From Prorocentrum cordatum (lineage: Eukaryota; Sar; Dinophyceae; Prorocentrales; Prorocentraceae), in the NCBI GenBank assembly GCA_963575745.1, contig CAUYUJ010014769.1, positions 192,742-256,741 on the forward strand: a DNA stretch of 64,000 bases, written 5' to 3'. Below the pieces are notes generated by a model. It had not been told where the DNA came from. It searched no databases and saw only the letters and a program-made list of their open reading frames with translations. The position numbers and the translations under genes were made by a program. The stretch's first letter is position 1, and the number at the start of each line of letters is the position of its first letter. Below, piece after piece: positions 1 to 9,050 of the stretch.

Positions 1-1070
1 GCGTAGCAGAGCGTAGCAGAGCGTAGCAGAGCGTAGCAGAGTATAGCGCAGCACAGCAAAATATCATAGCTAAGCCCAGCATAGCACAGCATAGCGCAGC
101 ATAGCATAGCATAGCATAGCAGAGCAGAGCGCAGCACAGCACAGCACAGCATAGCACCGCGCAGCAGAGCATAGCATAGCATAGCAGAGCATAGCATGGC
201 ACAGCAGCAAAGCAAAGGCAAAGCAACAGCAGCGACAGCAAAGCAAAACACAAGCAACGCAAAGCAAAGCAAAGCAAAAGTAAAAGCAAAGCAAAAGAAA
301 GGCAAAGCAAAAGCAATGTGCGACAGATGCCGAGCTGGCCTCGATGGCCGGACCGGAGCCCCCGCAAGCAGTGCCTTCCGTAACCATTTCGGCTCAAGTT
401 CTCTTTCCCTACCTAGGCTCTGCCTAGAGGGTTCTTACTCGCTGGGCTTAAAGGGGCCCGGGCAATGTTCCTCGCCCCGGGCGGTTCCCCCAGTATCCGC
501 CCCGCGGTTCCCCCAGTTGCGCCCCCTTAGCTTAGCTTTGCTTACCGCATCTTAGCCTAGCCTAGCTTAACTTAGCTTAGCTTAGCTTAGCCTAGCCTAG
601 CTTAGCTTAGCTTAGCTTAGCTTAGCCTAGCCTAGCCTAGCTTAGCTCAGCTCAGCTCAGCTTAGCGGAGCGCAGCATTAGCATAGCATAGCATAGCATA
701 GCATAGCATATCATAGCATACCATCACATATCGTGGCGCAGCATCGCATAAGACAGCACAGCATAGCATTGCATAGCATAGCATAGCATAGCATAGCATA
801 TCTTAGCATAGCATAGCTTAGCTTAGCATAGCACAGCGCAGCATTGCATTGCATAGCATAGCGCAGCATAGCATAGCATAGCATAGCACAGCATCGCAAA
901 TCATAGCATAGCATAGCATAGCATATCGCAGCATCGCATAACATAGTATATCATATCATAACATAGCACAGCATAGCGCAGCATAGCATATCATAACATA
1001 TCATAGCATAGCATAGCGCAGCATAGCATAGCATAGCACAGCATAGCGCAGCATAGCATAGCATAGCACT
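1..1070. repeat. Pentanucleotide AGCAT/CTTAG arrays
   Basis: Imperfect tandem five-base units (AGCAT, AGCAC, AGCGC and relatives) fill 1-200 and 665-1070. A CTTAG/CCTAG variant fills about 530-660 and an AGCAAA-rich stretch lies at 200-320. The arrays leave frames open on both strands, which gives Cys/Tyr/Ala/Met-rich readings that I do not regard as proteins. A non-repetitive island at about 320-530 carries the spliced-leader relic. Confidence 0.9.
377..398 (+). other. Relict dinoflagellate spliced-leader (DinoSL) exon
   Basis: The 22 bases match the DinoSL exon consensus as I know it at 20 positions; the differences are G to A at the seventh base and T to C at the fourteenth. The segment is not followed by a GT donor, so it is not an SL RNA gene. 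It is followed by TTCTCTTTCC and GC-rich sequence to about 530. Dinoflagellate genomes are known to carry such relics where trans-spliced mRNA was copied back into DNA. Here the relic is on the plus strand inside a pentanucleotide array, and no ORF downstream is recognisable. A chance match of this length and position pattern is unlikely but was not tested statistically. Confidence 0.75.
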
Positions 1071-1107
1071 ACTACTACTACTACTACTACGACTACTACT
1101 ACTACTT

Positions 1108-1181
<74 letters not shown>

Positions 1182-1299
1182 ACGACTACGACTACGACTA
1201 CGACTACGACTACGACTACGACTACGACTACGACGACTACTACTACTACTACTACGACGACTACTACTACTACTACTACGACTACGACTACTACTACTA

Positions 1300-1383
<84 letters not shown>

Positions 1384-1426
1384 CACGACTACGACTACGA
1401 CTACGACTACGACTACGACTACTACT

Positions 1427-1500
<74 letters not shown>

Positions 1501-1510
1501 CACTACTGCT
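1070..1510. repeat. ACT / ACGACT trinucleotide-hexanucleotide array
   Basis: Runs of ACT alternate with runs of the hexamer GACTAC and with pure GAC (about 1430-1470). The minus strand reads as long poly-Val, poly-Ser or poly-Arg in its three frames, which is an array artefact. The following 1511-1827 holds G-rich sequence with no convincing gene. Confidence 0.9.
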
Positions 1511-1829
1511 GCAACTGCGACGATGAGGAGAAGGAGGAGGACGGCGTTTACCGTTACTACTAATATTGCTCTCCTCGGGGCTCCAGCTCCTAGGTAGGGT
1601 CGCTCTGGGATAATCTAATTTTCGGCGATAATGGGCACTATGGGGGAGGGGGGAAGGGCCATGGGGGGGGGATATATAATGTAACGCCTCCCCCCCGCCG
1701 TGCGCACGGCGGCAGTGCCCAGAGCGCACTGGGGGGGGAGGGGCGTCACGTCATATAGGGGGGGGGCAAGGGGGGGGGGCTGGGGGGCTGTAATGCCCAC
1801 ATTATGCCCCAAGCAGTAAAGAAACACGC

Positions 1830-1926
1830 TCCTGTCAGGTCGCCCAGGCGGAGGGTGTACGCCACGTCCTCGGGCCGCCCCTCCAGCCGGACGCCGAAGT
1901 CCCGGTCCAGGGCGCGGCACGCGGCC
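1830..1926 (-). CDS. S28 peptidase exon 4 of the visible set
   Basis: Joined to the previous exon across a 200-base GC-AG intron it restores MRAACRALDRDFG in frame, then EGRPEDVAYTLRLGDLTG. The Ala-Cys and the spacing after PPWP fit S28. The 3' boundary is uncertain (donor candidates near 1828-1832). The exons carrying the catalytic Asp and His are not visible. Confidence 0.72.
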
Positions 1927-4900
1927 CTCGGAGGTCGACTACACGCAGAAGAGTGCCCCTGGGTGAGAGTGGCCTTTGGTGCGCGGTTCGTTGGGGGCCG
2001 CGGGGGGGGGCACACACGAGCGCGCGAGACGCCAACACCGCGTCGCCTTCGGCGATCGGGGGCCCCCCCCTGGGCCCGCACCAAGGGTCACCCCGGCCAG
2101 AGGTCACTCCTGCGGCTAGCCCACGCCTCATCGGCCACGGCGGCAAAGGGAAGGACCCGGGGCCCACGGAGTAGGTGATGTACGTGGAGGGGAAGGGGTA
2201 GTTCGCCTCGGCCAGCAAGAACCAGGGGGCCTCGGAGCGGAGGAGGAGGAGGAGGAGGAGGAGGAGGAGGAAGGGAGGAAGGGAGGAAGGGAGGAAGGGA
2301 GGAAGGGCGGGATCCGCCCGCACCGGGCCGGGGCCTCGGAGCGCCTCGGCACGCGCGTCGGATCGGGGCCGCTCCAGCACCGAAGGGGCACCGCATCGGA
2401 CCGGCCGCGTGCACCACGGCCCCGCGCAGACACATCGGGCCGCGCCAGATGTCGCGAGGACGCTGGGGTCGAATCGGATAGGGCCGCCCGCCGTGGATAA
2501 TTACAGTGGACACGCGCGACAAGAAATCTTGCACGCATGAAATGCGGTGCCACATTCTTCGTCGATCTCTGAGGGTCCGTGCCCCAGAGCTTCTGCGGGT
2601 CCCAGACCAGAAACTTCCTGTGGGGCACCTGCTGGCACGCCGAGTTCTTATCTGGCGCGCCTGCTACATCGAATCGGACCACTCTGACTTCGGACCCGCC
2701 GTACGTTGGTTGATTTCCCGACTTGCAACGCTGTGTTGGTAATGCACCCCGAACGTTGCGAAAAAACAAAATGGAAATATCCGCCTCAGAAAAATAAGGC
2801 AGAGAGTTCCGCTATCATTTGGCGGAAACCGCGACGGCAAAGTGGGGTGGAAATCGACATCAGAGGAGCTCAAAAAGTAGGGCGGAAAGTTCCGCCCTGC
2901 TTGCGAGATAGCCCATAGCACGGCAGACCCGAAGTCGGGACGATCGGAACGCAGCCCAGACCCCCGAAGTCATGATTTCTTCACAACGTCGACTCCCAGA
3001 GGTCTGGACCCCTTCCCTGGGACCGGTTTTTCATCCTGAGTCGTCTTTGGACGGCCCCGAGGCCCGGTAAGGTCCCCTGGCAGCCGAGAATAGCGAAAAG
3101 CCTCCCGTCGTTTTTTTTTCACAGTGCGAGGGGGTCTGGGATAAGGTCGAGCGTGACCCCCTACAGGGGGATTTTGAGCCCGACTTCAGTCTGGGAGTGG
3201 GTCCTGCCTGGGCCCAGGCGATGAAGTCCTGCGCGCTGCCCAGCGGCTCGCAGCTGCCCGCGGCGCCGCCGAGCAGCGCGAGGCCGCGAGCGGACTTGCC
3301 CGCCTCGGCGGCCAGCGGCCAGGCGGCCCGCAAGTTGGCCAGGCACCTGCGGGACGAGAAGAAGATGGGCCTTGCGCGAGATGACATACCCTGAGACGCA
3401 GATCCCCTCGAGCAATGAAAAAATCACGACGGGCGGTTTTTCCTAATTTTCGGCCTCCGGGGGCCCTCACCGGGCCTCGGGACCGTCAAAAACGACTCGG
3501 GATGAGAAACCGGTCCTGGGGAAGGGGTCGAGACCTCTGGGGGTCGACGTAATGAAAAATTCATGACGTCGGGGGTCTGGGAATCTTGGCATTGCAATTT
3601 TTCCCAACCATCCTGTGGTGTTGGGTCCTCGTTTTGAAGAGACGGTCCCCGCGTTCCTTCCTTCCTTCTTTCCTGCCCTCCTCCCCCTCCTCCCTCCTCC
3701 CATCCGTGTCTCTGCCCTGCGCATGTCTTCGTCGTCGTCACCCTTCCCAGAACAGCGTTTCGTGGCCCCATGAGGAGCTACACCGAAGGCCACAGTGGCG
3801 GTGTCTACATACGTCTCCCCCACGCAGAACGGCGTTTCGTGACCCCAGGGGGAGCTCCACCTAAGGCCCCAGTGGCGGTGTCCACATGCGCCCCCCCCAT
3901 CCAGCGCAGCGTTCTGTGGCCCCATGGGGAGCTCCATTGAAGGCCCCAGTGGCGGTGTCCACGTGCGTCTCCCCCACCCAGCGCAGCGTTTCGCGGCCCC
4001 ATGGAGAGCTCCATTGAAGGCCCCAGTGGCAAAGTTCTCATGCGCCCTGGTGGCAAAGTTCGCGTGCGTCCCCCCCGCCCAGTACAGCGTTCCGCGGCCC
4101 ATAAGGAGCTCCATCTAACACGATACCAACAACTGCGGTACTGACAACTGCATATGGTTGGGTCCTTCGCGAGGCTAACTTCGCAACCAGCGTTTTCGGT
4201 CAATTTCGGGCCCGGGGACCCTCACAGATCGATCTGGCTCGAAAGATGATGCAGAAAGGGTCCGGGGCTCCAGTCGTGATTTCTTGCTATGCTGGATTTT
4301 TTGCAACGTCGGATCTCAGGGGGTAGCGACCTTACGCGGAGACTAACGCGGGCCGTCAGCGCGGCACGCCGCACTGGAAACCAGGGCGCCTACGCGCGAC
4401 CTGACGCGGGCAGCCTGCGCGCAGATGTCGGAGAAGTCGATCTCGTCTCCCAGACCCACCCCAGGAGGTCTCGACCCATTCCTTGGGACCGGTTTGTCAC
4501 CCCGAGTCGAATTCGGACTGTCCCGGCGCCCGGCGAGGGCCCCCCGGGGCCGAAAACTAGCAAAAACCTCGCGTCGTGACTTTCTCACAGCGCGAGGGGT
4601 CGAATGTCGGCGCAGTCGACCCCATTTGTCTGCGTCGAGCTCGCCTGTCTGGAGAGCCCCCGGCCGTGGACACGCCCCTGGTCACCGCGCGTGCGGTCCA
4701 GTCCAGCCGCTCCTCGCCGGGTTCGCGCCGGCGGACCACCCGTGAGCTCTGGGCGCTGAAGAGATCGCGACGGATGGCTTTCTCACATTTTCGGCTTCTG
4801 GGATCCTCGCCCGGCGGCTCGTGGGTGAAAAGCCCGTCCCGGGGAATCTGTCGGGACCTCCGAAGGCTCACGCTGCAAAAAGCGAATGGCGCTCTGGACC

Positions 4901-5317
4901 TGGGCGTCGCACTCCCCCGTTCTTCTGGGCGCCCTCGCCCGGCTTCGGGCCCCGGGGCCATCATATGTCGATCCGGCTCGGGAAATCCCTGAGATCCGGC
5001 GTTTCAAAAAAAAATCGCAACATCGCAAAAAATCACGCCCGGAGCCCCGGACCCCATCTTTCTTTTTCGAGCCAGATCGCTCTGTGAGGGTCCCAGGGCC
5101 CGAAGTTGAGCGAAAACGCCTGCTGTGAAAAACTTGCATCGCCAGGATCTCAGGGACGCCGCACACGGATGGGGTCCCCAGGGCCGCGGGCATACCTCGC
5201 AGCGCCGGATCTCAGGGACCCTCGCCGGTCCCAGGGGGCCTCCGCCCTGCGCCTCCGCCGCCTCCGCCTCCTCCGCCTCCGGACCTCCGCGCCTCCGCCG
5301 CCCGACGACGACGACGA

Positions 5318-5356
<39 letters not shown>

Positions 5357-7001
5357 CGACGACGACGACCACGACGACGACGACGATCGGCCACGATCGG
5401 CCCAGGGGACCGGCGCGTGCACACCTTCCCGCCTTGAAGGCGCAGGGCAGCGCGTGGCGCGCCGATCTCCTGGGCCCGGGGCGAGGTCGGCGCAGGCGCC
5501 TCCCCGCCCGAAAGGCCGCGCGAAAGGGCGCACGGCGAGGCCGAGGCCTGGGCTGCAGGGGATGGCCCATGGCCTCGATCGGGGAGGGGAAGGAGGAGGA
5601 GGAGGAGGAGGAGGAGGAGAAGGACGAGGAGGAGCAGGAGAAGGGAAGAGGATGTAGGAGGAGGAGGAGGAGGAGGAGGACGAGGAGGAGGAGGAGGAAG
5701 AGGAGGGGGAGGAGGAGGCGGATGAGGAGGAGGAGGAGGAGGAGGAGGAGGAGGCGGAGTCAGAGCTCTGATAGCCGCCTTTATGTGTTTTCTTCCATCT
5801 GCGGCCCCAAGAGGTCCTGAGCGCCTCCCTTGGGGCAGCTTTTCGTGCCAGATCCGTGCTGATGGCTCTGGGGCCCGAGAACGGCCGCGGAGGGCCGAAG
5901 TCGAGGGAAGGCAACAGATCGTCGGAGCAGTCGCGGGGGCTCCATGGCCACTGTGTTGATGCTGAGCTACGCTGTCAATGCTTCGCTGTCCTGGGGCTTT
6001 GCTGCATTCTTGCCCACAAGAGAACATAGATGTAGCACGCGGGCGGACCTCCACTGTCGATGCCACGCTTTCCTGTTGCTCTGATGCGTTCCTGTCCGAA
6101 CCTTAGGTCAGGCATGTCCCCCTATACAGGGGGATTTGGGACGAAAAATGAAAAATACTTCAAACATATTCCCAAATAGTCAAAAAGGTAATAGAAAAAT
6201 CGTCCCCAGACTATTTTTTTACTACTTTGGAATATTCCCTCTGTAGAGGGACAGGACCGACTTAACCTTAACTGCGCACCGCTTGAGGCGGCGGAGAGCT
6301 TGAGAGATGCCGGGCCCCGACTGGGCGCACCGACCCCTGAGATCCGACGTTGCGAACAAAAATTCAACATCGTAAAAAAACGCCTTGAGCCCCAGACTTA
6401 AGTCGGGCATGCCCCCCTACAGGCAGATTTTCGACAGAAAAATCAAAGATACTCAAACATACTCCAAAATGTTCAAGCAATATCAGAAAAATTGTACCCA
6501 TAGTATTGTTTTACTATTATTGAATGTCTCTCCTGTAGAGGTGCGTGCCCGACTTAACCCTAGATCCTATCTTTCTGTGTAATTGTTCGAGCCGGATCGA
6601 TATGTGAGAGTCCTGGGCCCCGAAAAAAGACGAACACTCCCGGCACGAAAAAGTTGAGACGTCGGGATCGCAGGGACAGGTGCCTTGGGCATCCGCCTCG
6701 GCTTCCCGGGACCCGACTGGGCTCACCTGCTCCTCCCAGCAGCCCCGACCAGGCGAAGCTCGGAGGAGGTGCTGCATCCACCCCGACCTTGTGAAGGCGC
6801 AGCATTGCAAAGTGGTTGAGGCCGCCCGATCCTTCTCGAGCGTGCCGGCGAGGCCCCACACGGGGGCCGATGCGGCGATGCTCCCGGCGACCACGTCGGG
6901 GTAGCGGATCCTCATCCAGCCAGCCAGCATGCCGCCGTAGCTGCCCCCGAAAGCGACCACGGGCGAGGAGGCCGCCTCCGAGGAGCAACGCTCGGCGATT
7001 T
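1830..7001 (-). CDS. Serine carboxypeptidase family S28 gene, partial (four exons)
   Basis: Family S28 (lysosomal Pro-X carboxypeptidase, dipeptidyl peptidase II) removes residues next to proline, usually in secretory or lysosomal compartments. Four minus-strand exons are visible: 7001-6788, 3346-3208, 2230-2127 and 1926 to about 1830. Their lengths (214, 139, 104 bases) and phases join without a frame break. The first carries the nucleophile motif GGSYGG followed by MLAGWMRIRYPDVVAGS. The third carries ANYPFPS and LPPWPM. The fourth begins AACRALDRDFG, the usual place of the family's Ala-Cys. Donors are GT at 6787-6786 and GC at 3207-3206 and 2126-2125; acceptors end in AG. N-terminal exons (expected to the right) were not found, and the catalytic Asp and His would lie left of 1830, probably off the window. 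The 3.4-kb first intron is full of repeats. Whether the gene is alive is unknown. Confidence 0.85.
2127..2230 (-). CDS. S28 peptidase exon 3 of the visible set
   Basis: It encodes APWFLLAEANYPFPSTY and ends in LPPWPM, matching the family's YPYP and LPxWPV region. It begins at an AG directly beside the GGA tract at 2240-2273 and ends in ATGAG with a GC donor. Confidence 0.85.
2240..2310. repeat. GGA / GGAAG microsatellite in S28 intron
   Basis: About eleven GGA triplets followed by five GGAGGAAG-type units. It abuts the acceptor of the exon at 2230; on the coding strand it is a pure pyrimidine tract, so it may serve as the polypyrimidine stretch of that splice site. Confidence 0.85.
3208..3346 (-). 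CDS. S28 peptidase exon 2 of the visible set
   Basis: Forty-six codons. They begin right after a pyrimidine-rich acceptor ending CCCGCAG and encode CLANLRAAWPLAAEAG and later CEPLGSAQDFIAWAQ. Conserved Cys, the RxxWP-like stretch and the C-x-PL motif match the helical cap region of S28 enzymes. The donor is GC (GCCCAG followed by GCAGGA). Confidence 0.82.
3740..4110 (-). repeat. About 78-bp tandem repeat, five units
   Basis: Units share GAGCTCCA, CCCCAGTGGC, GGTGTCCAC and CAGCGCAGCGTTTCG; the GAGCTCC positions recur at about 3772, 3851, 3929, 4005 and 4105. A related unit in the opposite orientation lies at 34.27-34.36 kb. It sits inside the first visible S28 intron. It is open on the minus strand, but the reading is a repeat artefact. 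Confidence 0.8.
5300..5395. repeat. GAC trinucleotide array
   Basis: About thirty GAC triplets with few interruptions. It is open in all frames (poly-Asp, poly-Thr, poly-Val), so the ORFs crossing it are not trusted. Confidence 0.9.
5588..5762. repeat. GGA purine array
   Basis: A nearly pure purine plus strand of GGA triplets about 175 bases long, able in principle to form triplex DNA. The rest of 5400-6100 is GC-rich with no recognised gene. Confidence 0.9.
6107..6261. mobile_element. MITE-like element, copy 1 (TTAG/TTAA flanks)
   Basis: An AT-richer 155-bp block related to the better copy at 6402-6553. Its left end GTCAGGCATGTCCCCCTA and right end (reverse complement GTCGGTCCTGTCCCTCTAC) form imperfect terminal inverted repeats. 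Flanks are TTAG (6103) and TTAA (6262). No ORF inside, so any mobility would be non-autonomous. Confidence 0.5.
6402..6553. mobile_element. MITE-like element, copy 2 (TTAA target duplication)
   Basis: The left end GTCGGGCATGCCCCCCTACA and the reverse complement of the right end (GTCGGGCACGCACCTCTACA) differ at three of 20 bases. Both ends abut TTAA (6398-6401 and 6554-6557), the duplication made by piggyBac-type transposases. The interior is AT-rich and shared with the copy 295 bp upstream. A third partial end (CCCCCTACAGGGGGATTTT) sits near 3160, in the S28 gene. Confidence 0.6.
6788..7001 (-). CDS. S28 peptidase exon with catalytic serine motif
   Basis: About 71 codons. The sequence SSPVVAFGGSYGGMLAGW and the following GSIAASAPVW are the most conserved stretch of family S28; the Ser of GGSYGG is the nucleophile. 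The acceptor is taken at GTGAG before 7001 and the donor as CACAAG followed by GTCGGG. The GT donor gives phase 2, which fits the next exon. The last 20 or so residues (after APVWGL) resemble the family least, so an earlier GC donor plus a missed small exon is possible. Confidence 0.85.
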
Positions 7002-7049
7002 CTCACGGTCCCGGACCTTTCTGCCGACCCCTAGGGGTCCATCGGCGTG

Positions 7050-7590
7050 TGAGATGCTTCCCCCTCCCCAAACCCTTCCCCCGGGAGCCCGGTCCGGTCG
7101 ATTTGGAAGGGAGAGGGCCTCAAAACGAGCCAGGAGGGCCCCAAGAGGCCCCCCAGACGGCCCAAGAGGGCCACGATTCGCCGAATGATTTATCCAAAAT
7201 ACCCACGCTGGCTTTTAGACGGGCCAAGAGGTTCCCGAGACGCCCCAAGAAGCCTCCAAGAGGCGTCCCAAGAGGGCCTCCAGAAGCAAAAAAACGCCCC
7301 TGTCATCCCATTTGGAAAACGTACAGGGTTGGCACATTCGCCTCTTGGGCGCTCACAGCATCCACGACGGCCCAAAAGGCACTCAAGATCGCCCCAGGAC
7401 GGGCCAAGAGGCCCCACGCGGGCCCAGAGACGACCCAAGGGCCCCAAGACGGTGCAAAAAGCAAGCCCCAAACAGGCCCTCATGGGGCCCAAGAGGGCCG
7501 CACCCCCCCCCAAAGGCCCTCAGGAGTGCCTCCAAGGCGCCCCCGGGACGCTCCCCATGAGACCCCATCAGCCATCCGAGTGGCCTAGTG
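7050..7590. repeat. CCCAAGAGG-type degenerate repeat, tract 1
   Basis: Irregularly spaced CCCAAGAGG, CCCCAAGACGG and CCAAGAGGC words make up most of the stretch, with a short unrelated core near 7165-7205. The minus strand reads as Gly/Leu/Trp-rich frames that I reject as coding. The following 7591-8234 shows no gene I can support. Confidence 0.75.
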
Positions 7591-8234
7591 GCCTCAGACC
7601 TGCAACCCAGGCACGGTGGCGGGATGTACCGAAGGCCATTCGATAATCAGTCTTCGGGTGGTTTGACAGATGCCCGCTGTCTGTATACGTGGGTTGTCGC
7701 CCGCTTCCCCATGCGTGCACGGCGAATACTGGGAATGTCAGCCCAAGAGGCCCCCCCAAAGGCCCTTTCTCCTTTCCAGCTCGTGGGGTCCAGATTCAAG
7801 CGAAGACTGGAGACGGCATCTGCTGAAACAACAGCATGCTTAAACTGCATCTCTCCGCTCGAGATTGTACCCATGGCTTAGCCTACGAAGCCGACGTTCA
7901 AACTGCGCTCGACGTGGACACTCTCAGCCCACAGCTGCACTGGCCTTGCCAGCGACCTCCGAGGCGCGCAACCCCCTGTAGAGGCGCTGGCCTTCAGGCG
8001 CGAGGAAGGGTAGGGCTGGAACCCTTGCCCTTCGAACTACGACCACTCCTCAATGTTCCTCCCCGCGGGCGTCTAGGGATTCGAACACTGAATTGCGATC
8101 CCGACTCAAAATCCGCGGAGGGGGAGGGAGCTGACTGCACACCAGACTGAGCAAGCGAGGAAGTAGCAGGAGTCGGAGGGCGAGACTGAGGTCGGGAGGG
8201 GACAAAACCTCTGGCTACCATGCTAGCCAAGCTA

Positions 8235-9050
8235 TCACTGTTCCGAAGAAGCGGTGGTAGCCTTCTCATGATCGGACTCACTTGTGATCTTCCAGGCTGG
8301 CCGCGCAACTTCTGGCCTCCCTCGGTCGACACAAGCTGCTCCATCCAGGTGCCCACGGCGGCGCTCAAGGGGTTCGCGGGCAGGAAGTGCCACATGATCG
8401 TGCAGTTCTGCTCCCGATTCTCGTGCTTCTTTCGCGGCTAGATGCGGCAGTGCCCCACGAGCTCCGCCACCTGGCCCGACGTCGCGGCCGACAGCTTGTC
8501 CTGAAAGAACCCGAGCATCTCTTTGACCGACTTCCTGTCTCTGTCGGCGTTCGCGCCCTCTGGAATCGTGCGAGATGCCCCGTAGCCGAACGCTGCCATG
8601 AATATGGCGAGAGAGGGGGCCCCTCGCGCCCTGCAGTCGACCACCTGGCCCGCAGCGGCCTTTTTCCGCAGGCCCTCGCCCTCGGCGTCGCAACGCTTGC
8701 CCGCGGCCAGGCCCGCGGCCACGCATGGCCGACCCCACCCGATCACATACTTCACGTACGCGACTGCCTCCAGGTCCGCGATCGCTTTGCTGTCCGCCAG
8801 GGCCAGCTTGGCCATCGGGGCGATGATGTCCTGAGCCTTCTCGCCGCCCTTCTGCTTCTTGCTGGCCGGGGCGCCCTCGTCTCCCTTGGTGGCGCCCCCG
8901 CCACCTGGCCCTGTGATCGAGAGGCTGCGCCAATCTGGCATGGTAATATTCGATGTCTCCCTCGCCGCGGCGCCCTCTGGCATGCTGAACTGAATCCGCG
9001 GTCGGTAGAAATCTGACCTGGAAGATGATTCGACACAAGATGGCTGCATA
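8235..9050 (-). CDS. Repeat-associated ORF, LINE ORF1-like (decayed)
   Basis: The minus strand from 9049 to 8438 encodes about 200 residues starting near FYRPRIQFSMPEGAA, with SNITMPDW, a GGGGATKGDEGAPASKKQK linker and a long helical Ala/Lys/Glu-rich part. I recall similar proteins (FxxPxxxxMPxG..NITMP.. then GDEGAP..KK) as part of dinoflagellate LINE-type repeats, but that is memory, not a search result. It lies directly downstream of the zinc-finger tail of the reverse-transcriptase element on the same strand. It could be the start of a second, truncated element or a further ORF of the same one. After 8438 the reading is broken by stops and frame changes down to 8235. Confidence 0.4.
   Translation of the reverse strand, partial: YAAILCRIIFQVRFLPTADSVQHARGRRGEGDIEYYHARLAQPLDHRARWRGRHQGRRGRPGQQEAEGRREGSGHHRPDGQAGPGGQQSDRGPGGSRVREVCDRVGSAMRGRGPGRGQALRRRGRGPAEKGRCGPGGRLQGARGPLSRHIHGSVRLRGISHDSRGRERRQRQEVGQRDARVLSGQAVGRDVGPGGGARGALPHLAAKEARESGAELHDHVALPAREPLERRRGHLDGAACVDRGRPEVARPAWKITSESDHEKATTASSEQ

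Larger units (their letters stand above)
3000..5220. repeat. Dispersed degenerate repeat family in S28 intron (both orientations)
   Basis: Recurring modules share GGGACCGGTTT, a GGCCCCG-rich centre, TCGTGA(C/T)TT(T/C)T and GATCTCAGGG or its complement. Forward copies lie near 3000-3135, 4200-4325, 4450-4610, 4785-4880 and 4940-5215; an inverted copy lies at 3415-3580. More diverged copies continue at 6330-6400, 6580-6680 and 6990-7035. No coding potential is apparent. The family is unnamed to me. Confidence 0.6.

Noticed and set aside
377-530. Functional SL RNA gene
   Set aside because: No GT donor after the SL exon and no Sm-site-like downstream region.
7049-7588. Pro/Arg-rich and Gly/Leu/Trp-rich ORFs in the CCCAAGAGG tracts (also 13.0-14.8 and 19.5-21.9 kb)
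   Set aside because: They reflect the repeat words and break irregularly between copies.
8040-8130. Possible tRNA on the minus strand (GTTCGAATCC box near 8,090)
   Set aside because: The T-stem does not pair and no D-arm or acceptor could be built upstream.
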